Shown piece after piece: positions 1-12,500 of a stretch of 64,000 bases of DNA. Origin of the DNA: Rotaria socialis (lineage: Eukaryota; Rotifera; Eurotatoria; Philodinida; Philodinidae); NCBI GenBank assembly GCA_905331475.1, contig CAJNYU010003827.1, forward strand, positions 1 to 64,000, written 5' to 3'. The position numbers and the translations under genes were made by a program. The stretch's first letter is position 1. Every line of letters begins with the position of its first letter. The notes beneath the pieces were generated by a model that saw nothing but the letters and a program-made list of their open reading frames with translations, ran no database searches and was not told where the DNA came from.

Positions 1-939
1 TAAGTATTTCATGCTTAAGTGTTGTGAATCCGTTCAAGAGAATGTTACTGAGATATATTCAGCCGATACTTTGTGCTGACTATCCATTCGACATCGTATT
101 TTACACTAAAAGCTACATATGTCTCAAGATTCAACACCCGAACTAAACACCTTTTTCATCCTAATTTCCATTCTCCATTATTTATTCAACAGCAAAAAGT
201 ACTCTCAATACATCAATTTCAATATTCTATACCCCTCAAATGCCCTTTAACCAGCTATTGCAAAGCATACTAACTATCACTTCAACAGTAGAGTCATTGA
301 AAGCTCTTCCTCGCATAATAACTCTTCTCTCAGATATGTTATGATCTCATTCATACCGTTTGAAATTGAAATGTCTCGAAAAAAAACTCTAAGTCAATAT
401 CTGTGATTTGAAAAATTCAAACGACCATTACTTGTACTTTCTCTACAGCGACTCTTAAAGATTCTTCTTCATGACTCCCACTTCCGTCAAGCATTTAAAA
501 CTCTCCTTCGTCGCCATTTACCAAGAAACACTTTTAATCTCGCTCCAAGGGGAAAAAAGGACTCTTCGAAATACCTCAAATAAGCTGTTTGATGAAAAGG
601 ATCCTTTTAATAACAATGATTGAATGGTGCTTTCCCATACCTCAAATGAAAGGTAATGAATTAGAAAGACCTTTAAGAGTCTTTCCCGGCTGATTTCGAG
701 GAAGGAATCGTCAAATTATGTGAAGGTTTTAGTGGTGAGCTGGGGATCTTTATGGGTGTGGTATGGTTTAGAGAATGATTGTCAAGCAGTGCGTTAGTTG
801 ATTGGCATGGAGGAAGGTGGCTGGGCATTTCGTTAGTTGGTGGTGCGACTATGATTGGTGAGTAAGTGCATCTGTGTGTGTGGAAATATTCGCAAGATCT
901 CAATAAGATTGGAACTTCCGGAGTTTTCCCAGGTGGAAA
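1..939. other. No gene recognised
   Basis: AT-rich sequence with only short, family-less open frames on both strands. I see no splice-consistent coding chain, RNA gene or clear repeat. It lies upstream of a TTCCGG-rich segment and a truncated NHL-repeat gene, so it may belong to a repeat-rich or rearranged flank. Confidence 0.4.
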
Positions 940-1199
940 CGATCGTATTTAGTTATTTCCGTATAGTTTTCTGATAGTATTCCGTGTGATTACGGGGCGG
1001 TTCCGGTAATTTTTCCTAATGGTTATGGTGGCGGGAATAGTGCGGAACACTCCGGTTACAATACGGTGATTTCCAAACGGAATACTGCTTCCAACGTCCG
1101 GATAGTTTTCCGGTCCGTTTCCGGTTGGAATGTCGTTGGAAATCACTGGGAGTAGCGGGAAATAACACCGTTTCCCGTCGGTTCCGGAGTGCGGAATCA
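940..1199. repeat. TTCCGG-rich repetitive segment abutting an NHL gene fragment
   Basis: Unlike the AT-rich surroundings, this 260-bp stretch is built of many degenerate copies of short words such as TTCCGG, TTTCCGT and GGAAAT in both orientations. It ends where homology of the downstream frame to NHL repeats begins, so the open frame that enters from it (from 1125) is probably not original protein. It could be the end of a mobile element or a degenerate satellite. Similar ATTCC-type words recur near 2090-2280 and 2990-3030. No clear terminal inverted repeats were found. Confidence 0.4.
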
Positions 1200-1730
1200 T
1201 CGACCTGGGTGGATGAACAGAGATATCTCTACGTCTCTAACTGTGAAAACCAAGAAGTAAGACGATACCAATTGGGTGAGAAGAGCGGCACTCTCGTGGC
1301 TGGTGGAAATGGCAAAGGTAGAAGTAGCATTCATCTCAACCAACCGAGTAATCTCTTTGTTGATCGAGAACAAAACGTCTACGTGTCAGACAGCTTCAAT
1401 CATCGTGTAATGAAATGGATTATAGGTGCAAAAGAAGGTATTCTGGTAGCTGGAGATCAAAACAAAGGGCATGCTCTAACACAATTAAGTGGTTCTAGTG
1501 GACTGTTCGTCGATACGTTGGGTACTATCTATGTGGCAGACTCCTCGAATCATCGTGTAATGCGTTGGACTCCAGGAGGAAAACAAGGCACTGTAATTGT
1601 GGGTGGAAAGGGCAAAGGAGAAAGAGCAAATCAGCTCAACTGCCCCATTGATTTGTCTGTCGATCGACTTGGTAATCTCTGTGTCGCCGAATATAATAAT
1701 CATCGTGTTCAACGATTTTCTATCGAATAG
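1200..1730 (+). pseudogene. NHL-repeat protein, C-terminal fragment
   Basis: About 175 residues encode at least three consecutive NHL beta-propeller blades, recognisable by repeated LFVD..NVYVSD..NHRVM.W and ..GT.VAGG.GKG phrases, ending in a stop at 1728-1730. NHL propellers are protein- or ligand-binding modules with no catalytic function of their own. A complete propeller has about six blades and usually an N-terminal region; here the upstream half is missing and replaced by TTCCGG-rich repeat sequence without an initiation codon in homologous protein. An AATAAA lies at 1773-1778. Such gene fragments are common in bdelloid genomes. It is either a truncated pseudogene or the last exon of a longer gene whose upstream exons lie outside the recognisable sequence. 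Confidence 0.7.
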
Positions 1731-3421
1731 ACTTGCGAATTGTTTTTTTTTGTTCGTTTCTTTTTGTACTTTGAAATAAATGAAAAAAAGAAATTTTCTT
1801 TCTCTCGTTCGCTTGAAAGAAAAGCTGTAACGAGCGTACGCATTTCATGTACTCGCAAATAGACCCATTGTGCAAATTCCATGCAAATATGATGAAAGTC
1901 TATAATGTGTTAGCAAGTTCATGTGCTACGGACACCAAGATAGGCTTGGTCAGTGTTTAACGCCTGTCTGGAAGACCTCTTTACTCTCGAGGACAATCAA
2001 AACAATATACAGGGTGTGGGTGTGGGTGCCGTTATGGACAAAGAATAGAACTGCATATCTCGATAGTACATCCTATTCTGTGACGTTAAAAATTGCGGAA
2101 CCAATTCCATATATTTTCCAAATTCCATTTATCCCGTCCAACACAAAACCTGAATTCCAGGAATCAGCTCCCTCAAACTACCGTTCAATTTCGATTATTA
2201 CTGTCTCTTCTAACAGGGATTCTGTGAGCCAGTTCCTAACAATTCCTTGAATTTCCGACGATTCTGTCTGATTCCTGAATTGATTGATCATCATTATCCG
2301 TAAAAAAATAAGATAGCATAGTTTTGATTTTTTTTGTTGTTGAATGAATTTTAAATTTCTTTGAAATTGTCATGAAAATCAGGAAGCAATTATTCTATTG
2401 AAAACATTCTGTAACAACGAGTATTTTTCTACTATTTAGATTACAAATCGAACGGCAGGTATTGTTCTCTGTTTCGTCATCAACGCCGCTTCTATCTTCA
2501 AAACAACCAATAACAACAACTCAAGCTTATGATTATGCCGTATTTAATCTAGTATGTTCTCCTAGCAGATTCATGATTTTCCTTGGACATTGTTGATGAA
2601 GGCAATCGAAAGATTGAACAAGAAAAAGGGAGAGGTGCAGGAAAAACTAAACACGACCGAGGCAAAGCGAGAGAAAGAAAGAAAGAGTTAAGTTGAATCA
2701 AAAATAAAGTGATCCGCTGTACCAGTTCAGTTCTTTCGAAAAGAACTGGTTAGGAAATACGGCTACAGTTCTCAGTTCCGGGTGTGAGTGAAGGGGATAA
2801 CCATGCGTCCATACCTGCACTGACACACTCACGCCGATACACCCGTAACCTCAAATAAATAAATTTATACTTTAATCTTGTGGTGATTAACATTTTTGTT
2901 AAATACGGGTAGCAAGCAAATGTCGATATGGAGCAAGTGGCGGGGAAGAAACTGTCTGGCGAGCATCTTTCATGGAATTATTTCCTATCGAAAGATATTG
3001 CAACGGATTCCGTCTGGTTCCGGAATTGAGTTATCACTCTCTTTTTGTCACTCGCTACATGTGGATGTAGAATAGTAGAGAACGAGCCTAACCATGTCCA
3101 CATCGACATCGGCACCCACACCTAGAGAAGCTGTTCTCATGAGCCCACCCTTCTTTAGTGACGAACTTGCGTCATTTATTGTGCCGGAATAAAAAATAAG
3201 AAGAACTTTTTAAATTTATTAGAAAGATGAGGAAACTAGGAAAAACAACGGATTAACAATCACGGAAAAAATGCTTTTACTTTTTTTTACTCGTTGAGAA
3301 ACACAAAAAGCCTCGTTTGATTAATACAGGAAAAAAACTGAAATTAACATAAATAGAATATTTCTTGTTTATTTACACAGAAACATATTCAACCAGAGAA
3401 GCGAGAAAGAAATCATTCTTT
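1731..3421. other. Intergenic, repeat-like
   Basis: No coding chain recognised. It holds TTCC-rich stretches near 2090-2280, a short G-rich run with two TGTGGG units at about 2014-2027, its reverse complement-like partner near 3110-3123, and a hairpin-rich block at 2721-2850. A TTTATT (AATAAA on the minus strand) at 3368-3373, about 50 nt past the SCAPER stop, is the likely SCAPER polyadenylation signal. Confidence 0.5.
2721..2850. repeat. Hairpin-rich block
   Basis: Contains a 9-bp inverted repeat with a 3-nt loop (arms 2728-2736 and 2740-2748, CAGTTCTTT/AAAGAACTG). It also has a nested pair, GTGAGTG at 2784-2790 against CACTCAC at 2826-2832, with CGGGTGT at 2779-2785 against ACACCCG at 2839-2845. 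It is more GC-rich than its surroundings. It could be a small non-autonomous element or a structured RNA; nothing decides between them. Confidence 0.35.
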
Positions 3422-6400
3422 TTATGACGTTGTGTCATTATCATTTCGGTGAGATTCATTTTCTTGTTTTTTATCATCTTCTTTCTGATTGATCATCGAT
3501 TGATGAGGTTCGTTTTGATTCGTTATTATTTTTGCTTTTGATTGATAATATTTCAAAGCATTATTCCATTCATCACGTGGAAATCGCATATGAAAAGAAG
3601 AAATAACTGAAATAAAAATAGAAAAATTAGAAGATTTTAATTCTGATCAATTTACTGTCGTCTTCATTCATTGGTGTCGGTTCAGTTATTTTAATCTATT
3701 TAACAAAAAACAAAACAAGGAAATAAAAACTATTCGACATAAAAAAAAAGAAAGAAACTCACTTCAATGTAATTCACAATAAGATCAAGTGACATTTCAG
3801 TTTGTAGAATAGCTCGTGTTGTTTCACAATCAAAAGAACAAGCAATTAATGTCGGAAAAAGTATATCCATATATTTTGATTCAACAAAATAGCGAAATGG
3901 TAAACACGACAGTTGTCGTAATACAGTTGGTCGATTACCAAAAGCTAAACGACACTAAAAGAACAATACCATTGTTGATTTTTAAATTCATTATTTTTTA
4001 GATATATTTGAAGAAACAAATACGAACTTGATTATCTTGATTCAAAACACAATAATAACCGATAAGGATAATAATTTGACGTAGAAGATTATCATTCATT
4101 GGCGTCGATTGCTGATTACAATGACTAAGAATATGATTTGCAACATTTCGAAGTTGAGGTGAAATTGTGTCTTCACCGAGAGTAGTCTAAAAATCAATAT
4201 GAACTGTTTAAAAGTCAATATTCAAATATTGAATTCCTACTTGAAATGCATCAAGATCAAGTATTGCAAGTGTATTTAATAAAATCATCGCATTAATTGC
4301 AATCACATATGTTTTCTCATGTAAAGTAATCGTACTATTATTTTCCGTATTCATTTGGTTATTATCAGTGTCATGAACAAGAATACCATAGAGTAATGAA
4401 AGTATTTCACAAAAATTTGTTGATTTCATTATACTGAGTATTTGAGCTGGATCGTTCGTTGATTTTTTTGATGATTGACCAAATGGAAGTTGACATATTC
4501 TAAAAAAACAAAAATAAAAGGAAATTTTCATTTATGAAAAGAAAAAAAAAAGAAACTTCTACTTTGGTTTAGAAAAATAAATCATTTGTTGTAAAAGATT
4601 CAATAAATGAATAATCATATCAGGTATACGCGATTTTGTTGTATTAATAATAGCTCGAGCCGTACGAAAAAATGATGCTATACGATCGAGAGCACCAACA
4701 TTAGCGATATAGCTGATAGAAATAAAGATAATAATAGTAAATAAGAGAAATTTTATTTACTTGATAATATCTGTTAAACGACTTATTGTTAATTTATCTT
4801 CATTAGTTTCATTTTCATGTTTTCGAATTTCTTTTACTATTGAATTATACGTTATAAGAAGATCGGCAAGTAATTCGACTAGATTAGTGACTAAATCAAT
4901 ATGTGCTAATTTTTCACTTTCACTTTGATCAAGATTTGATGTTGTTACATCATCAATTTTCAAACCCTAAAATGTCAATAAAAATAAATAATTATTTTAT
5001 TCTATTAAATTAACTATTATTTTTACAGTTAAATGCCGAATTAAACTTTCAACAAGTGTCAAAATTTTACCACTATTCAATATATACACGGCATTGTCCA
5101 CATTATTATGTGTTGCCGCTCGATACACTGCAACAGCCAATGCAATCAAACTAAAATTAATCCAATAGATAAATAAATTTTGAAAATTCTAAAAATTACA
5201 GATACCTTTCTGGTGCAAGAGCTGGTTTATTCGATTCAGCACGTAATTCAATCATTCTAGTTAATGTTGTATAACCATTGAGACTGAAAAAAACACGTTG
5301 TTCAACGGGTACATCCTAATATAATTACTGAAAATTGTTTTATGAGTGTAATTTACGAGTAATGTATATAACCTTTTCATAACCATGTGTATCGAAAATC
5401 TTAACAAATTCAGAAAGAATACGTTGACATGCTAAATAATTTGTTGTATTCAATGGTTCTTTTCTTGCTGTTGTATTTAAGGATTTTTCTAATTCATTTA
5501 AAAATCGTTGAATACTAACAACATATAAAAATAAAATAATGTAAATATTGGAATCCAATAGTTCTTTACCGTGCTTTATGAGTTGAAGTTAAAAATGGTC
5601 GTTGAGAATTTTCAGCTTCATATGCGACCGAACTTGAAAACAAAATAATAAAATCACCATTTGTTTTTAACAAATCTATTTTACCGTTGATTCATTCGAA
5701 GGCGTAATTTTTTTGCTCGTTTTTTCATTGTATGTTTTCGTTCTCGATTGTAAGCCATATCTTGTCGTACAATGTCGTCATTAGTAACAACTGTAATACA
5801 TTCAATATTAAATGTATTCTACAAAATAAATAGTTTTTAACTTAAAAAAAATAAAAAATATAGACATGATCAGTATACAATATCTTCTTGTTTTGGTTGT
5901 TTTTTACTTCCATTGTCATTCTTTTGATTGAATCGTTCGACTAACAATTGATTATGACGTGTACCACGTAAATGAGTCTGCAAATGAAGATCAGAAGCTA
6001 ACTAGAAAATAACAGCAACCATTACAATGCGTGTTGTTTTGTAACAAGAAAAATTAGAACTAACCAACAGATTACAGAGTGTACACAATTTACGAGTTGC
6101 TATTGGTTCGTCAGTTGAAAGCATACTAGTTGTTTTACTATCATTAGGTCCAGGTGATCCATGATGATGATCTTCAGCACTTGGACCCCGTAATATACTC
6201 ATTTCCACTGCTTTTCGACGAATTTCTTCGAGTTGTGTTATGTGCCGTCGAGCACTTTCCTCTTGCTATAGGCACAATAGAAAAAAAATCGACTTATAGA
6301 TTAATAACAAAAATTCGAACTTTTAATGTTAATTTTTTCTTTAATTCAACAGTTGATGCTTTGAGATAAGCAACATGTTCAGCTCGTTTTTGTTGAAAAC

Positions 6401-9309
6401 TCCTAAAATACAAGTGAAAAAAGTAATCCTTGCTAAATAAATAGATCTATTGTATGAAATTCGAACTGTACTTTTGTTTTGCAATAGCTGCTGTTTGTTT
6501 TTGTCTACGCTTTTCAATCAACTGTTGTTCAATCATTCTTTCTTTTGTTTTCCATTTTTCTTGCATTTCATTCAGACGTATTTGTCTTATAGCTTCTAAT
6601 TCTTTTCGACGATTTTCTGCTGCTAACTCACGTTGTTTATGTTCATCATGCTTTTTAACACGTTCTTCTTCAAGATATTGTTTAAATTGTTCTTCTTTTT
6701 GATAACGTTCTTTTAATGTTTGTCGACGATTTTGGTGTTGTAACAAATTAATAAATGCAATTTCTTGACCTTTTAAATCTTCATCACCAGCTTTTTTAGC
6801 TTTTAAAAATAATAAATATTGACGTTTTTCTTCTGCTCGATGCAATTTCATTTCAAGCGTTGTTTTACGTGCCTTAATTAATTCTTCTTTCCATTGACGA
6901 ACCTCATTCACCTTGAAAAAAGAAAATATCTCTTCGAATTAAATTTAATCAGTGATTTTACTCTATGAGTTAATTCGTGCATTTTTCGTGCTTTTTCATC
7001 TCGTAAAGTTTGACGTCGTGTGAATGCACGTGCTAAATAAATTATATTCAATAGAGAAAAAGACAATCGTAGTTTCATACCTTGCCGTTCAGCTGCTTCA
7101 CGAAGAGTTTCACTGAGAGGTCTATATATAGACGAACAAATAAAATCAATTTTGATGAACCAAAATATAGAATATTACCGAATACGTGATGGTGATGATA
7201 ATTTTTCATGTATACGTAGATGTTTCGTTCGAGATTTCCCATCAGGTTCAGAATCATTATCGTCACGGGATAGATCATTGGGACTCATATCCTTTTCATC
7301 GCATTCATCGTGTAATGACATAAAAAAGCTTGAGGTTTTTGTTGTCTAGATAGCAAAAAAAAAGAAACGAATCGATTATTTTAATACAAGAATTTTGTTT
7401 TTGCGATTACTGATAGTTCACTTTCTTCTAATTCTGATCCATCATCTGCACCTAACAATAGATCATCATCACTAACATTATTCAATTGATGTTCGAGATC
7501 TTCTTGTTCAGCCATTAATGAGGCTATTGTTCGTTCTTGTTCAGCTGCTAATGCTTCAGTTAATGATTCTTCTTGATCAAATGCATCAAATATTTGCTTT
7601 AAAAAAAAAAGAAATAAGAAAATTCCAAAATAATTCAAATTCATACTCGATCCATAAAATCAATCATTCCATGATGATTTCGTAAAAGACGTTCATCATC
7701 ATCGTCATCGTCATCATCTTCTTCATCTTCTTCTGATGTTAAATTTTGTTGATTAAGACGATATTGTGATGTTGTTGATAGTTGATGATGATATCGATGT
7801 TGTCGATTAATATTAATTGATTCATCTCGAAGATCTTTTTCATCATCAGCATCAGCTGCTGTTTCGTCTGTTAGAATTCTTTTCTTAGGTAAAAACAATC
7901 GATTTGTACTTGCAATCAATGTTTTTGAAGAATCATTGAATGGTGTTGTCGATGAAAAAAATGATGGTAACGAAAGTATACTTGGACTTTCTATCGATTT
8001 ACGATATTTATTAGATTTTTGCCGTTTAAATTTATTTATATCAACATAATAGTGACGAGAAGCGTTATTTACATTTAAATTTATATCACTGTTATGTAAA
8101 TATTTTTGTCTTCGTGTGAAATCATCTGAATTAAAAATGTCACCTAATACAAGTAGAAAAATGAAGAATTCATTTTTGAGTATTTTATATTAATTTTATT
8201 ACCGTTACATACTGATTGGGAATGTTCAAATGGCCTAAAAACAAACAAATATAAAGAGAATTATTTCATGTAAAAATAAAGGGTCAAATTTTCAATTTGT
8301 TAAAAGTCATGAAAGAATCAGGCGAACAAGCAGATATGAAAGCATATATAAATATATTGAACAGACAACCTGAAAGATGCTCTTTCTGTTTCAAATGGTA
8401 ATGCCAATAATGATTGGCTAAGATATTCTCTGAAATTGTTCAACATCGAGAAAAAAACAAATGATTTTTATTTTATTTTAAAAATTTTCACCTTTTCGTT
8501 GGGTCCATATTACTATTAAGAGTTGGTGTCAGTTGACATTTTTTCATGAGGACTTCAAAATCTTTACAGTATTGGCAAAGAAATTCGATAACTTCCTAAA
8601 TATAGATAATTGTTTTTCATGTAATAAGCAAATAAAAGAAGAATATGAAATGATTATTACTTGACATTGTAATGGATCTTGATCTGTTTCACATGTTTCA
8701 TAGATCTGTTCAATAGATCGTTTCAAATTATCAAATAAAAACATCCAATAACGTGAATACAAATTTGACGGCATTAAATCTGATTGATGAGATGGAATAT
8801 CATTATTGGAACTCCTATATATATATATATATATACGTATATAGATTAACATTTCGATTATGAGTGTGAAAATAGAAAAATATCTGTTAAAATTTTGACC
8901 AATTAGAAAACATGCTAACATCATTTATTCTCAATGAAAGAAATCGAAAGTCTAGAATTATATTTTCGTATCAATAATAACTAAAAAATATTCAAATAAA
9001 GATTCGTCCTTGATGTACACAAGTAAATTTATATGTAAAAGCCTTGGAATTCGAAATTTGAGCTGAGCTTTACTTAACGTTGAACAAATACAATGAGAAA
9101 GTACTTCATACGCACTAACGTGACTTTATTCGAATATAATTCAACACTTTTTCGGAACGTCATTGTTAGTTAGACTTAATTGTAACAAACAAAAAAGTTA
9201 TTTCCGATTTATTTTTATTTGAAAATAGATAATAAAATACAATCACATGATTTTACCGAATGGTAGCTTGTAACAATGGTTCTTGTTGAGGAGTAGAAAT
9301 ATTTGTCAT
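3422..9309 (-). CDS. SCAPER (S-phase cyclin A-associated protein in the ER), 26 exons, about 1,324 aa
   Basis: Exons 9309-9257, 8814-8661, 8595-8492, 8429-8370, 8234-8203, 8143-7647, 7596-7411, 7345-7179, 7121-7081, 7032-6962, 6911-6472, 6402-6321, 6265-6065, 6001-5879, 5818-5685, 5632-5570, 5514-5373, 5315-5206, 5150-5027, 4966-4761, 4712-4563, 4499-4241, 4186-4028, 3954-3763, 3695-3656, 3606-3422 give one open frame. Residues about 20-115 match the SCAPER N-terminal domain (SRYWMFLFDNLKRSIEQIYE). Residues about 365-690 are a charged coiled coil with the family phrase EIAFINLL. A C2H2-type finger follows (CTLCNLL, then HLQTHLRGTRHNQLL, near 689-715). The C-terminal half is helical, ending with the family-like RFPRDEWNNALKYY. 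Vertebrate SCAPER is about 1,400 aa, is linked to cyclin A retention and ciliary function, and sits at the ER/cytoplasm. The start ATG directly follows a TTTATAG acceptor-like tract 199 nt below the XPO5 stop. The largest intron (442 nt) follows the 53-nt first exon. Confidence 0.93.
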
Positions 9310-9508
9310 CTATAAAATAAAGAAATTCAATAGATCTCGATGAGGAATGTTTTTATTTTTCGATCACAAAATGATCAACCAAGAATATGTCAAGGAAACA
9401 CAAAAGAAAAGGAAAGAAAGATGTAACACATAATCATCTGTACCATTCACAATGTACTTATACAGAAAGAAAAAAATAATAAAGAACCGAGCTAAACACT
9501 AGATCTGA
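9310..9508 (-). promoter_or_regulatory. XPO5 poly(A) signal and SCAPER splice-acceptor tract
   Basis: The 199-nt spacer between the XPO5 stop and the SCAPER ATG carries an AATAAA (minus strand) at 9357-9352. About 40 nt later a pyrimidine-rich tract ends in TATAG at 9314-9310, immediately before the ATG. This order (upstream poly(A) signal, then acceptor, then start) is what trans-spliced operons show. A 5' UTR cis-intron is the alternative. Confidence 0.45.
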
Positions 9509-12500
9509 CTAGTCATCCGTATGTTGAAATAAATTGGCTAAACCATGATCATCTTCATTATCTACATTTGATTGTTGATGATGTTGTAAAACTGGATGAA
9601 GTGAGCGTTTTGAAAACCGTATTAATGGTGGTAAATTATTGAGAGCTAATGGTTCACGTTTAAACATTTGTGCAACATTTTGACCCATTAATGGTTGTAC
9701 TAATTGTTTTAGAATATCTCGTTTTTGTTTATCACTTAATGGTTTACCACTGACTTGTCGTAACATTTTATCACGATAATTATTTACTTGTTCATTTGTA
9801 ACATCAGGTATTTCCATATGAACACTATCAAATAGATTCGATGATGTTTGTTGAAATGTATCATACATCAATGTAGCTAACGAAAGTAATGTACAAGCAA
9901 TGGGTTCATTGTCACCATGAATTTTAAGTGCACATAATATATAAATATAAAGTTGTCTTAAAAAATCATTATTACCATTGATTAATATAGACAGGTGCTT
10001 GACTAATGCTTGACATATTTGTGCCATTTTTGTTACTGATGATGTATCTGGCCATGAAAGTCCATCGAAAAGAATTAATAAGCAATACTGACAAATTATT
10101 GGCGAATCTTGTAGAACTTTTAGAGCAAAATCACTTGGCATCTGGTGATAACGAGTTTGTCCTGATGGTTTACGTGATTGTTCATCGGTAGTGATCATTA
10201 TCTCATCCATACTTGTTTCGTCAATATCATTTCCATTGCTCAATTGACCTAGATTATCACTATTGTTGTGTTGACGTATTAATAGATTTTTGATGACACC
10301 AATAAAATCACGAGTTAAATAGCATGTTACCTATCAAGGAAAGAGAAAAACAACATCAGTAAGTTTATGTTGAATAAAAATATCGGTAAGACATTTGTTT
10401 TTGTTTATATCAAGTATTTATTTTACTAAAATCTATTCATATTATTTTGAATGATTGTTTTTTTTTTATTAAAGAAACAAATATTTTGTTGATCTAATAC
10501 CGATTGGTTTAAATTTTCCTATTCTAAAACTTTGCAATCTCTGATGCTGCATCGACAGCTAGGTACACTATTGCTAGAAAATATCTGACTCGATTATCAT
10601 CAAAATATTAGTTGGTAGTCTACAAAAAAGAAATGTTTTTTTACCTGTTCTTCGATTACTTCTTCTTCACATCGTTCTTGTGTTTGATATAGATTATCAT
10701 TACTCTCATGAATATTTCCATTAGTAACTTTTATACTTTGTCTTTCAGTAATAATTTTCCATTTATCCTTTAATTTTGTATACATAAATGGAAGTAAAGA
10801 TTCAAATATAGGAATCATAATTGTAGACATAGGACAATGTCGAACAAATGGTAAAAAACAATAACGCACGATATTTTGTAAACGAAAGTCAGGTATATAC
10901 TCGAGCGAGGAAAATAATGTTGTACCAATGATATTTAATGAATCTTTTAATTTATATAAATCAGGTTTCAATGTTAAATAGGTTCCAATTAAAATTTCCA
11001 ATCGATCAAGAAATGATGAAAAACGATTATGTAAACGACGATCATTTGTAGATAAGATTGGCGAATTTGTTTGAGTTGTTGATAATATATTGGCATCCTC
11101 ATTATTATCTTGTTGTTGCAGGTAAACTGCTTTATCGGCATCGGTCATTGTCGATAGAAATGACAATGATGATTTTGATAATGGAGAATCAGGTGAATGT
11201 AATGCATGACAATAAGTTAATAGTTTAAAAAAACAATGAGTTAGTTGAATAAAACTAGGTGCAGCTGGATTGCGAATGTATACAATTCCATCGAAAGTTT
11301 CTTGATAACCACCGTTGGAACATATGGTAGGATCAGTTGGAAGCGTTATACGACGTAAAAGACCACAAAGAATATGAATACTGAGAAAAATGAGACGTTG
11401 ATTACTAGCTGATATTGCTATAAATAAGAATCAATGGATTTTTTGTATATTAGATTATAAACTGTTATTTAGAAAAGAAAAGAAAATTTGAATATATGCG
11501 AAGAATACATTTTTCTTCCTGCTCTTCCGAGTACTCGTGTTGCTGAACGTAACCTCGTACCAATAAATGAAGTAGAAAAAAAAACTTGCTATTTTAGTTT
11601 AATATAAAAATTTAATGCATTTGGTCTTTATTGCTAAGTAACTCTGGCAAGTTTTTATTCAAGAATTCGCTGACATCATTCGATAAAAAACGGAAATTAC
11701 AATAAGAATTAGATAATGATATTCGTTCAGATTACTAACAATACTCCTTAAAGTTCCACATCCACACCCTTCTTTTGTACTTACCATCAGGTGTTGGTTT
11801 TAGTCCAATGTAATCAATAAAGCTTCGTAAATCATTCACATGTAAATCAAATTTACTTAATATTTGTGCAAAAGGTTGCACAAGTTCATTAATAAAAATA
11901 GCTTTTTGTTCAAATGATTCAAAATGATTCAATAGTATAGCTAAACATTCGACTAATATACTCCATTGCCAACCAGCAAGTTTAGTTTGTTGTTCCATCG
12001 ATGTTTGTTGTCGAACTAAATCCTGTGTTACTTTAAACAAATCATTAAAATATATAACTATTGTATGACCATAATTTAAACAAAGATCAATTAAACAGCT
12101 TGCTTGTTTTTGTAATGGATTCGATTTTGGTACCATTTGTCGTTCAGTTGTTATTGTACGAAATAGATGTTCAAGTATACGTTGTGTCCATGTATTTTCA
12201 CCACGAGTAAACACGTATAAATTTGTTAATAAACGTAATGAATAAGCAAGAAATTCCAGATTATTATCATTATTGATTGATAATAATTTTTCAATTAATG
12301 CTTGACCACGTTGACAAAAAGATAATTCATCTGTACTAGAAAGTAATTTTCTATTATTAAATGGTTCTAAAGGTTTTAATAATAATCGTAAGTGTTTTTC
12401 AATGATTTGCCAATAGGAAACAAGTGACTCGAAAAGAAGAAGATTTTGAATATTGACTGATTGAAAACAATAATCAGCATAATCAAAACCAATACGTATT

